In this document: piece after piece, positions 50,201 through 62,200 of the stretch
How the letters are laid out: every line of letters starts with the position of its first letter
Numbering within the stretch: the first letter of the stretch is position 1
Assembly: GCF_000003815.2 (NCBI RefSeq)
Contig: NC_049996.1
Span: forward strand, 12,715,131 to 12,779,130
DNA from: Branchiostoma floridae
Taxonomy: Eukaryota; Chordata; Leptocardii; Amphioxiformes; Branchiostomatidae
Length of the DNA stretch: 64,000 nucleotides
Reading direction: 5' to 3'
Position numbers and translations under genes: made by a program
Notes under the pieces: model-generated
The model's database searches: none
The model's input: only the letters and a program-made list of their open reading frames with translations
What the model was told of the DNA's origin: nothing

Positions 50201-53200
50201 TTAACCCCCTTAGGAAAAATGAGGTCGCACAATTTTTTTTCGAAACTATTTTCATTTCTTTTGCAGAATATTACTTGTAAAATTATGCTATAGGCTAACG
50301 TTAACGTTACAGTTCCTTTGATCCAACCCATAAAGTTTTATAAAAATGAAAGCTGGTAAATGGTAGCTGGTCTTTTGACGTGCTAGGCGTCTACGTTTAC
50401 TTCAAGTTTTATAATTAGGCCGTTCCATGTCGTTTCCATCAAATTATCGTTCCGCTTCGTTCCGTTTATTTCATTTTGGTTCCGTTTGGTTCTGTTTCGC
50501 TCTATTCCATACTGTTCCATTTTTATTAATTTTGCGTTGTTTCGTTCATTTTCGTACCGTTTTGTTCCATTTCATCAATGTCGTTAAATTCGGTTATGTT
50601 TCGTTATATTTCGTTACGATTCGTTACAGTTCGTTCCGTTTTGTTATAGTTCGTTGTATTTCGTTCCGTTTCGTTACAGTTGGCTTTCTTTCGTTTTGTT
50701 TTGTTATGGTTCGTTATATTTCGTTCCGTTTCTTTACATTTTGCTCCGTTTCGTTACATTTCCTTCCGTTTCGTTATAGTTCGTTTTCTTTCGTTCCGTT
50801 TTGTAATAGTTTGTTCCATTCGTCACATTTAGCTCCGTTTCGTTACATTTTGTTTGCTTTCGTTCCGTTTTGTTATAGTTCGTTATATCTCATACCATTG
50901 CGTTATATTTCGTTCCGTTTTGTAACAGTTTGTTCCGTTTCGTTACATTTCGTTCCGTTTTGGTTCATTTTCTTTCGTTCCGTTTTGTTATAGTTCGTTA
51001 TATTTCTTTCCGTTTCGTTTCCTTCCGTTTCGTTACAGTTCATTTTCTTTCGTTCCGTTTTGTAACAATTTGTTACAGTTCGTTATATTTAGCTCCGTTT
51101 CGTTACATTTTGTTTTCTTTCGTTCCGTTTTGTTATAGTTCGTTGTATTTCATTCCGTTGCGTTACATTTCGTTCCGTTTTGTAATAGTTTGTTCTGTTT
51201 CGTTACATTTCGTTCCGTTTCGTTATAGTTCATTTTCTTTCGTTCCGTTTTGTTTTAGTTCGTTATATTTCCGTGACATTTCGTTCCGTTTTGTAACGGT
51301 TTGTTCCATTTCGTTATATTTCGTTCTGTTTTGTTATAGTTCGTTATATTTCGTTCCATCTCGTTCCCGTTTCATTGTTCTTGTCAAATTTGTTTAATTT
51401 AATTTACTATATGTTGTTTAGATGTCTGTTGAGGCTAGTCGAAACCTGAATATTTCTGGAGTCCCTGTGCAAATACGAACAACATAAGTTATGTGAAATG
51501 TCAAGGTTGTTAGCCAATATACCTGTACATTGCATAGTTATCCGTCTACCTGTAGTTATACTTTATATTGTAATTGTCGAACTTGTGAATTGAATCAATT
51601 GACGAACTCGAGAACTGGTAATAATAGTAAGGTAGTAATGTTTTACTGGTGGTCCACACCATGTTCGCCGTCTATGTTTAGTAATTCCAATCTTTCTTAA
51701 AGTGCAAACTGTTACTTACCTTGTTTAGACGACGTGTGTGGTTTTCATTGGCAGTTTCTCTCATCCGAAATGACGGAATAATAGAAGTAGCCTGAGTATC
51801 ATCCTCCGTAGTAACCGCTGGCTCACAACTTTCGCTTTCCGTGGTTAGCAAGCGAAAGTCGTGAGCCAGCGGTTACTAAGGAGGATGATACTCAGGCTAT
51901 ATGAGAAGCACATGGAATTCGGTTTTGAAAATCGCTTTATTTTTGTCGTTATTCTGTGTATGTGCTTGACTGCTTGTGTATATTTATCGTATGGCGTATA
52001 ACATTGTGCGTATGTATAATAAAGTTTTTTTTGTTGTTGCAACATTTAGATACAATGTTCCAATGATACGTAACATAATTAAGTTATGAACGATTTCTTA
52101 AAGCGAGTTGTGATACATTCTAACATCTGAAGGTTATGTTTATTACGAAGATCAAAGGAAGTGGATTCTGATACTTGGCGTTGTATTAAATCTCTTATAT
52201 TTTGTCCACTTTGACCATGAATGGTGTTATAGAAAATTGAATAATATGGCGGCGGTCAGTTTTTCCCATACAGGTACGGCAAGGAGAGAAGAGTACGAAG
52301 GCGCCCTGATACATGATGCCATCAGCTGTAGTTAAAGAGTATTCATATTGTACACGTTCGATGAGTGGAGAGTCTAAAGAAGTGCGACCGTGCCAAACTA
52401 CGCTGCCATATTCGAGTAGGGGACGGATACAAGATTTGTACAAGTATATGATTTTTACAACTTTACAAGGAGCTTAGATTTAAGTTTACTGGAGATTGAA
52501 ACAGTTTTATATGCATTGGCTAGCATTAAACTTTTTTATTCGGACGCTCGCATCAGTTTTTGGATTCCAAGAACATGTCATCCATATAATCAAATCAACA
52601 TAGCCTTACCTAGTCGGAGGGTTGGATGTGGAGGAGGACTGGAGAGTTTTGTTTTGTTACGTACTTTTTCTCTCCTCCCTGATTTTATACTGTACGATTA
52701 TAATGAATTCGGAAAAGATCGATGAGATTACAAATAGCTATATCTTTCATAGAATAAACATGTGATATACTCTAGCTTTCAATGTTCTGTATTAATGACA
52801 TCGTCGCCATGGAGCCACTTGATATTTGTAAGTCCTTATCGTTGCCATGCTTCAGGGGCACTGCACACCGCCTCCAACACAGTTGTCGCTTTGCTAACGT
52901 GTTTGCAAAGTTCAGATCTTGAAGTCAGGATTTACGACGTGTTTGTCTCCTACAAAATCCATTTGTGATTTCTAACTTGGCAAGTAATACCGTAGGTAAC
53001 ATGTACATACTCTGTGACATAATTATGTTTGTCATGCTGCGTTGTGTTTTCTTTCATATTGAGTGTGACATAGTGTTGATTATGGTTTCACCAGTATTTG
53101 TTACCGAACATGGCGTGTTTGTGTGCATTGTGTTTAGTACTAGGTTAATGTTTGCTTGACTGTGTGCTGTCAATATAACGGACTATAACAAAACGAAATA

Positions 53201-56200
53201 TAACGAAACGGAATAAACTGTTACAAAACGGAAAGTTAACGAAATGGAACGAAATATAACGAACTATAACAAAACGAAACGAAAGTAAACGAACTGTAAC
53301 GAAACGGAACGAAATGCGACGAAACGTAACAGAATGTAACGACGTGAATAAAATGGAACAAAACGGTACGAAATTAAACAAAATAGAACTAAAAATTAAT
53401 GAACAGCTGGCAACACATCGTGCACAAAACAACCAGAGAAAATCACACAGCATTTGCTTGGCAGTATCCAATTACCGCGAGCCGTAAAGCAAACAGAGGC
53501 AACGCTTACCTGGTCCACAATACCGGAAACACATGAATGCAGCAAAAGGGAACATCACCCAGCTTCAATATACCGGTCTGAGTAACAAAATCGAGGTACT
53601 TCGAATTTGACTGTATAATTCCCCTGTCAGCATGAGTAAAAATGTTATTGATGATATAGAAATCAATAAAATCATTTGAAGATAAGATTCGGGGAGAAAA
53701 AAAAATACCGACATTTAGCTGGACTCGATCCGACTTCCTCACAATTCTAATAGAAACCGCCCAATCCACTCTCTTATGTCACTGAGCCACGGAATACATT
53801 CTTCATTATCGTCTTTGACTAGAGCCTTTGTACATGACGGTGCGTGATTGCGCAACGAAAACAAAATCAATGATCGTGTAAAACTTGTCATTGTTCCATC
53901 TTTATAGTAAACGGGGTATTTACACATGGTGTTTAAAACTGAACCTAGCTAGAAAAGAAATTAATATGCAACGTTATAAATATATGCTTCATTGTTGCCC
54001 TGCGTTCTTGAATAGTACGTAAACGACTGTACTGCCGGCGTGCGGGTGTTAGGTCAATCAGTAGCGCGTCTGCATTGCGATACATGGCTGCCAGAAATGG
54101 CGCCGGTTCGAATCCTACGTTGTCTTACATGTATCTTATGTGTGAATCTGCAATAATAATCTTACACATTTACTACGCACTTTCAGCATTCTTCAGAGAA
54201 GCTCATATGTTATCTGTACAAAATTAACAAGGAACGTTAATCCATGTTGGAAGTTCTAATATTACATTTTGCCGACTAAAACGGACCAAATATAGAACTG
54301 ACCTAATTTTACAACAGCTGTCGTAACAGCTTGTCCTAAAATATTCAACATTTAAATACATATAGTACATTAAGGACGTTATAGATATTTTTTTATTCAA
54401 AGATGACATACACAACCTTGTCTACATCCTTGAAGTTTCTCTCGGTGCTTGATTGCTTATTTTACTTTTACTCTAAGGTGCTTGAAAAGACCGAAATTTC
54501 CATGCCCCGACGCACGGTGTTTATAACCAGAATCCATGTAAAACGCGGAGCTACATATACCAGAGCACGTGGTACCCCTAGATGTCAATCATTCCGGTAG
54601 CCACGGAAACAATCACCACGGTGACGTGCGTCGGCTTGCCGTCACTCACCGGAGTTGCCATGGCGCCGGACTGTCTCCGAGTCAGCCATTTTTGTTTCGG
54701 TAGTCTTGGCAACGTTACTTGTCGTCAAGGCAACTATGGTAGGCTTCCAGTCGTGATAAAAACACAACCCGATTCCAACTTTCTAGTCGTTATTCATGCG
54801 GATTTAAGTCGTAACTTAAGGTGGAACAGGTGAGAAAATGGTCGTAATTCAGTAGGGAATGTCCCACCTGACGACTGACTTACACCCCGTTCCCGACCCG
54901 CAGGAAAATTGGTCAGCCATTCACGACCCAAACACTGCTGTGGGCCAAACACGACCGACGACCCATTCACGCCTAATATTTGACTGATCAACGACCTGCT
55001 CGAGCACTGTGTACGTACGTGTTATCATGCGTCCGTCTGTCGCGGCCGTTTCCTGCCGGTTTCGCGGCTTCACCCGGCGTTTTTTCTGCATGAACATTAC
55101 TCAAACAACATTTTGATCCCCCGGTGCCGCTATTTTCCCCGCAAATCGATTTTTACGCGGCCTTATTCCGATTTGTTGTCGACGCAAATAGGGGGGAGGG
55201 GGGCCAAACACGCATAGTATATACATATGCGTGTTGTGATTCGTCTCTTTCCCACCGGTTTCGCGGCGTGAATCGACGTTTTTTCTTCATGGAAGATGCT
55301 CAAACAACATCTTATAAATGTTTTCAACCAAATGCTGCCAGTAGATGTTTTTGTAACTTGTATTTCTTTTGTTTACAGGCAGATTGTTCCACTGAAAAGA
55401 AAAAGAAGAAGACGTTCAAGAGAGGAAAAATATGTGCAGCATATGGATGTACCAATACAAACTATTTTGTGATTGATGGTCAAGAAGTATTGAGCAAAAT
55501 CACAATGTTCAGTGTTCCACAAAAGGTTCTCAAGGACCCTAGATCAATAAACCGATGGGCTAGCTTGCTTAAGAGGCAGCACAATAAAGATGGTTTTACC
55601 ATGAATAAACATACAGTCGTTTGTGAAAAACACTTCCGAGAAGATGATGTGCAAAGTAAATCAGGCCATGGATTAACATTAAAGAACCCAAAGCTCAAAG
55701 AAGGTAGGTGATTTTTTATATTTGTATGTGTCTGTATTTCAACAAGATAGCTTATCATTTGCATTTGGTGATGTTATTTTCAGTCTACACCTAATGACAT
55801 TCATACATTCTTACATCTAAGTCTGTACACCGTATACACACAGTGTCTGATTTTGATACAGGTGCAGAGCCACTATTACATTCCTGGAACACCCCTAAAC
55901 CAAGACGACCGTCGCCCAAGAAGCGGTGTTCTGCACAAACAACCCGGGCAAGCAAGAAGGACAAAAAAGTAAGTCCTGTAGTTGGCAGAAGTCCTATTGT
56001 ACCTGCTTACAACAGGTGTGCAGTTGAAATGGAAATAAAGTTATGCATGTTGTAATTATCACATTTGAATTTAAATAATCTTTTGTTTGTTTTATTTTCA
56101 GGGCTGGTCACATTACTTTAAATATGTCATGTGCAGATTCTGAGCAAATCATATATTCCCTTTATTCCCCATCCCCTTTTCAGTCAAAAGTGGAGCCAGC

Positions 56201-59200
56201 GGGTCCCCCAACAGTGGAAGCTGCTATGGAGTTGACACCAGCCAGTAACATGTGCGAGACTTCTGAGGAAACACCAGCAGTATCCGAGCAGGCAAATTTG
56301 TCATCTGTGTCAGGACTGTCTTCTCCCACATTTGTTTCTGTTGGAACTCAAACAGTTGAAACCTCTTTTGATAAAGTGCCTGAACACATGTTAGACCATG
56401 ACTACACATTTGTTATACATAACGCACCGAGTATGGATTCACTCAAAGACTACATTTCCATGTTGGAAGCTAAGCTTCACAATTGCACACTTGAATGTCG
56501 AGAACTGAAGAAGATTGTACAAGATTTAACAGATGAAGTAACTGAGTTTAGAAGTAGAAGGTTTTCAATTTTTGCTTTCGAAGATGATGATGCGGCCGTC
56601 AGGTTTTATACTGGCATGCCAAATTTTGCTAGCTTTATTGCACTTTTTAAGTACCTGGAGCCTAAAGCTGAGAAGCTGCAATATTGGAGAGGTACAGGTA
56701 ATGGCTCTGCTAATAAGCCCTATCAAAGGCCAGGAAGAAGGAAGCCAGGGCCTGCAAGGAAGTGTAGTTTGTTGGATGAGTTTTTCCTGGTCATGGTTAG
56801 ATTAAGGGTAGGGCTGTTTACAAAGGACCTTGCGCTAAGATTTGAAATTTCTGAGAGCACTGTGTCTCGTGTGTTTACAACTTGGATCAACTTCCTGTCT
56901 CGTGAGATCCCCTTATTGTTCCCTACTCCATCGCAATCCCGTATTAGGCATTACATGCCTCCACAGTTCAACAAGTTTCCAACAACAAGGATTATATTGG
57001 ACTGTACTGAAATTTTTGTGGAGGTTCCTTCTGCCATGAAAGCACAGTCTGAGACATGGTCAAATTATAAGCACCATAATACTTGGAAGGTATTGGTGGG
57101 AGTAACTCCTAATGGACAGGTATCTTTTGTGTCTGAATTGTGGGGTGGGAGGGTGACGGACAAAAAGATTACTTTGTTATCGGGTGTGTTTGACTTTCTG
57201 GAGCCAGGGGATAATGTAATGGCAGACAGAGGCTTTGAGATACAAGATATTCTTCCTCCAGGTGTAGATTTAAATATACCTCCTTTCAAAGGTAGCAGAG
57301 AAGCACTTACTGCTGAAGAAGTTCAAGCAACCATGGAAATTGCTGAAGTGAGAATACATGTGGAACGGGCAATCGGCAGAATTAAGAACTATCACATATT
57401 GGATGGAGTCATGCCCCTATCACTTGCCCCAGTTGCAGACCAAATTTTCCGGGTATGTGCATACATGACAAATTTCCAGACACCACTTGTAAAAGATAAG
57501 GAAAAAGTTCCGTCAGATCTCCTAGAGGTACAGGAGGTGCATGAGGTTTAATATACAACAATGTAATAAGAACAGAAACATTGTTGAAAACAGAAATCCT
57601 GCATTTTGCTGACCTAAGTTCACATTTGCTATTGGCAGTATGTATTGCTGCAAGCTATTACTATGTACAGTATATAACAGATGTACACATTTTGTTAAGT
57701 CATTGCTGTTGCTCAGTTAGGTGAACACACTCTGCTGACAGTTGTGTATTCTTTTTAAAAATAAGCCATGTAGAAGCGTGGACATGTAGATAGATACATA
57801 TAGATACAGATGTACTGCCAGTAAGTTGGCTTAACTACAAATAATTCTACACTACAGAATAAAAAGATGTATGTACACAAAGAAGGCATTATGAATTCAA
57901 CAATCATATTACTCCTTGTATGCTGTATAAAACAGGGAATCCACTAGTACTCCAGGCATGAACAGTTACTTGGAGGATAGACTCATGTTTTGTAATGTTT
58001 GGCACTCAAGAAGTACATGAGAACTGTTAAACCGTAATCACTGTTCATTGACAACTGCTATGCATATATTGCGAATAAGCAATTACTGTACATTGTGACA
58101 TCTGTAACTAAGCAGTGACACCTAGTTCTGCAGCATAAGGTGAACCAGTCAAAGATGGTTACTGAAACATCCAAATGTTACTGAAATGTGGAAATAAAGC
58201 AGTGGTTGTGTAAAAAGGGTCTATATGTATTCTACTCCTGGTATGGCTTCCAACCCCCTTTCTCATACAGTGTTATCCCCCTCCTCACCCTCTTAGTCAA
58301 TAGTTCAGGTAATACTGCCATTTTGTAGAAATAGTCTAACCTTGGAAGGTTCCGTGTTTGCCACTGAGAATCAACGAAAATACGTTGAACGAAGAGGTCT
58401 TGGTTGTTGCCAAAATACACGACAAAATCTACCCAAGGCAACTTACTGCAGTATAGTTGCCCCTGGACTTGGTGGTAGTAGCGATGGCTTGTTTTTAGGC
58501 AGATTTTATTATCTACTCTACTTAGGCAGAAGCTTTTGTCTGACACAGCCTCGTCCATTGACTGATCTTGTTTGGATGATGGACATTTCACCTCCAGACC
58601 CCCTTCCCCTGTGCTGTTTGTAACCACTCTGTCAAGGGAGGCCCCTAGCCAAGGTCTTTCTGTAGATACCAAGAGTCCGACCTCTTTACAAGTGGTCTGT
58701 GGGTCTGTGAGCCGCTTTGTTTGTACATACTTTTCCACAGCCACTTCCTCGAACTTGTTCCCAAACGCTGTTGCTGCTGTGGAGAAGTTGCTGTACAATA
58801 TAGAGTTCAGCTTTTTTGATGGCTCGACTCGGCAGGTAATGGCTGGACCGAAGTTGGATGCCGTCAGCTTCTCCCTCCTTTTCTCCAGCCAAGTGCTGTT
58901 GTCTGACTGGCCTCTGGTCTGTTGTTCGATTGTGTTTCGTTCATCTTCTGTCATGGTCATAGTTGTCATTCTGTGTTCAATCAATGCCTGGAAGTCTACT
59001 GATGAAATGTCATAAGTGTCGCTGAAAGACTGCGGAGGGTCATAAGTTGGCTCTTCAATTTGGATGCTGTCATGAAACAGATGGAACATGGAGTTTGGCA
59101 TGGAATCTTGGAGTGTGTGTTGAAGAATGGTGAACTGTTCGGGATCAAGCTGCCTGTGGTGCTCTGCGCGTGGATCATACTGTGATGTTGTTGTTGTACG

Positions 59201-62200
59201 CGGAGTTTTTCCATACTGGATCTTATGTATTTTTATGTTCTGTAGAGGCTGTGGATCAACCTGTTAACAAACAAAATATGTGAATAAAAAAAGCAATGGA
59301 GACATTCATTAACAACTGTTTTAATACAATGTGGGTGATCATCCATCCATTCCAGTGATAATTTTTTGGAAAATCACATTAGGTAGCTGTTCCAATTTAT
59401 TTTGTTTTCATACAGTATGCAACAAGCAAGAAGTCTGACATACATAAGCATGACTACAATGTAATGACAGAGTATGTCCAAATACAGATTTACAGACAGG
59501 CACCAATAACAACAATACTCTGTACAAATGTCCACTGTAAACATACAGCTAATGGGATGCCCACCTTGTCGTTTCGCGGCACGTTCCAAATCGACAGTCT
59601 TGCTGTACATGCCAGGGGGCTGGGGTGGCTTTTTAATCCTCTTCGCGTGAAGTCCTCGACTGCAAAGAGGAGGCCGCTTGCATGTGTGCATTTTCCTAGT
59701 CCATCTACTCCTTTCCTGTAAAAAAATTACAAAAAATACTTAGTGAAAGAGTATAGTTGGTATTTAACACTGCTCACGCTGGCAAGAAAACTGGAATCTG
59801 CAAAGAAATTAAAGTCTGATGTTAATTACAGACATTGGTTTCAGCTTGGACATGTCCCTGTGAGGGAAGAATATGGATGACACAAAGAAAGCGTTAAATC
59901 TGAACATCTATATATTCATGCAATTATCTTTAAGTGAATAAAACGTGTTTTCACAGTCTAGTAAATCAGTTATCAGGTGGATGAGGTGAGTTTCTACTGT
60001 CACTAAAAACTATGGTGTGGATCTAAAATGTGAAAGATTTAAAATTGGTTGGTGAGTCCACAGAAAACTGGTTTCTGTTTTTCAATGTCTCCAACTTGGA
60101 TGCCTGTAAAGTTTGGAAATAAGTTAGAGGCAAAAACGAACAGTGCGCAAGCCAACGGGCCTGTTTTAGTATGAAGTGGAGAAAGCCAACAGGGCTTGTA
60201 CGTAGAGATGTGTCACCCTGCAGGACAGTCACATGCTGCTGCCTTGACGTCACCGTCACCGTCACCAAACACAACCATGGTTTTGTATCTCTTCTGCTTC
60301 ATGCTAGCCAGTATTCTAGCCTTGACAAACACAGCACCATCTCTCTTTGCAATTTCAATACTCTTTATATGCCCTTCAAGGAAATACTGAAAGGCCTTTA
60401 ATTTTTTGTAGGCGGTACATTTCAGCACTTTGTGGTCATATTTCTGTGTACGGAACACGAGATATTCATACAGTGCTGCAAAGTTGAGCACTGGAAGGTT
60501 TCTCAGATCTCTTGACCATGCAGAACGGGCTGTTGCTTTCTCCATTGAGGCCAAATCTGTGAAACCCGAAGACAACGACCCGGTGCAAGTGTTGTGGGCA
60601 CTGCCCTTTTGAAGCTGACCCAAATAAACAAGGGCACAATCTATAAGATCATTCTTTAGTCCAGTCTTTGGAAGATTGTATTGGCCTAGCAACTGCTTCA
60701 ACTGTTTAACTGTCAGCACCTTCAACTGCTCTTTTGTTGTGAGTTTTTTATCCCCAAACACTAGACCTGTGGATAAAAAAACAAAGTAGGTTTACATAAC
60801 ATGCATACTACTTTTTATATCATTTCAATAGAACTTTACGTCCTTACAAATCACTTGCATCATGGATTATATAGATGGATTATTAAGTATCATCTCCTGA
60901 CTTACAGGGGGGATCAGGACTGCAAGAGGGCTGGTTACCTCCACCACCAGGGTCCTAGTAGAAAAATGAAAAAAAAGTTTTTCCATGCTATTGGCAAAGC
61001 ATTTTACATAAACTATTACTTAAACATATGACCAAAGAGCTTGCCCATACATGCAGTACACAGCACAAATAAATACTACAACATGGGGCATGTACCAAAA
61101 TTCTTATCACCCAAATCGTAAAAAAAATAGCGCTGTGTGGCGAAAATAGCACTATCAAGGAACACAAATGTTGTTTGAGCATCTTCCATGAAGAAAAAAC
61201 GTCGATTCACGCCGCGAAACCGGTGGGAAAGAGACGAATCACAACACGCATATGTATATACTATGCGTGTTTGGCCCCCCTCCCCCCTATTTGCGTCGAC
61301 AACAAATCGGAATAAGGCCGCGTAAAAATCGATTTGCGGGGAAAATAGCGGCACCGGGGGATCAAAATGTTGTTTGAGTAATGTTCATGCAGAAAAAACG
61401 CCGAGTGAAGCCGCGAAACCGGCGGGAAACGGCCGCGACAGACGGACGCATGATAACACGTACGTATACACTGTACGTGTGTAACGTTACCCCCCTCCCC
61501 CCTTTACCCACGTCGAAAACAAATCGGACTAAAGACGCGTAACTATCGACGTGGGGCGGAAATAATCGATACCAAGCTTGCCACTAGGGTGTATTCAAAA
61601 TGTTTTTCGGGAATATGTAGCTTCGTTCATGCAAAAAAACGGGCGAAACTTACCGGAGAAGACGAAGAACCGACTGAAGAAGCCATTTCGGAAGCTGATG
61701 CTGTCACTCAGATGATGCCTCGTTTTCGTGCGCGCTCGCGAGATTTCGACTGGGCGAGATTCTACGTGATTTTTATCTGGAAACCGGTTTAATCCACTGA
61801 CCAAAATGGCAGCAAATGTCAATGCAAGTAAAACATGCCAATGATGCAATGACTTACTGAGGCGTGTGTTATCATAGGGATTCTTTGGGATTTTTTAGTA
61901 CCCTTCTGCAAATTAAAAAGTTTTTCTGATTAGAAAATAATGTTACACTGACCGTCTTAGATTCCTTGTGTCTTTTTGCAAATAAAGAACAATAGGTTAT
62001 ACATCCCTTTTAGGTCTTGTTGGTAGTGATAAGATAAACAAATAGAATAAAATGTATGTACCTCATCCAGCCACCTCCCAATGTAGTTTGGTCACAATCT
62101 GTGAAAAAAGGTAGGTGATAGATCACTTCATAAAGTTCATTGTTACTTTTATTGATGTTTTGTACTCCCTTTTATACTCCCTTTAAGGTACCATTAAAGC

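Larger units (their letters stand above)
49856..55011. mobile_element. Nested CACTA-like non-autonomous element, 5,156 bp
   Basis: Inserted in the left TIR of the ISL2EU-like element. The ends are CACAGTGCTCGAGC and its inverse, flanked by TAC at 49853-49855 and 55012-55014; removing the insert and one TAC restores the sequence seen in the intact right TIR. Both ends carry many short ACGAC/GTCGT motifs (about 7 within 250 bp at the left, about 9 at the right). Subterminal motif arrays and a 3-bp duplication are typical of CACTA/EnSpm elements, although termini of the family usually read CACT(A/G). No transposase frame is present. The interior carries an inverted minisatellite pair, a hairpin and a reverse-transcriptase remnant. 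Confidence 0.75.
49530..61789. mobile_element. ISL2EU-like DNA transposon, 12.3 kb including a nested insertion
   Basis: Flanked by TA at 49528-49529 and 61790-61791, with termini AACCGGTTTCCAG at both ends. Terminal inverted repeats are 622 bp each: right 61168-61789 intact; left split into 49530-49855 and 55015-55310 by a second element (326 + 296 = 622). Without the insertion and its 3-bp duplication the element is 7,101 bp. It encodes two convergent genes: a THAP-DDE transposase (+) and a SAP-SWIM-YqaJ nuclease (-). From memory, that gene pair and a 2-bp duplication characterise ISL2EU (first called IS4EU); I have not searched a repeat library. Near-identical TIRs and open frames indicate a young, possibly autonomous copy. 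It lies in an intron of the collagen-EGF gene. Confidence 0.85.

Noticed and set aside
50427-51397. Long Phe/Ser/Arg/Val-rich open frames (188 and 155 codons)
   Set aside because: They are translations of a tandem minisatellite without stop codons; no domain, no start support, unit lengths not multiples of three.
54040-54125. Functional tRNA gene inside the nested element
   Set aside because: T stem does not pair and the flanks do not form an acceptor stem.
55969-56015. GTAAGT at 55969 as the donor of transposase exon 2
   Set aside because: It is phase 0 and reading the next exon from 56102 in that frame reaches TGA after 13 codons; the donor at 56016 restores the DDE frame.
58342-59015. 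Plus-strand frames of 93 and 147 codons opposite the YqaJ exon
   Set aside because: Antisense shadows of a frame with clear nuclease motifs.
61076-61354. Minus-strand frame from the right TIR containing MEDAQTT and then FVFLDSAIF
   Set aside because: The first part is TIR and the rest has no recognised motif; it may contribute only a leader to the nuclease gene, and I could not find a phase-correct donor.
49528-61792. PIF/Harbinger assignment of the 12-kb element
   Set aside because: The 3-bp flanks are TTA and TAA, not identical, so the duplication is TA; the THAP-DDE plus YqaJ gene pair fits ISL2EU better.
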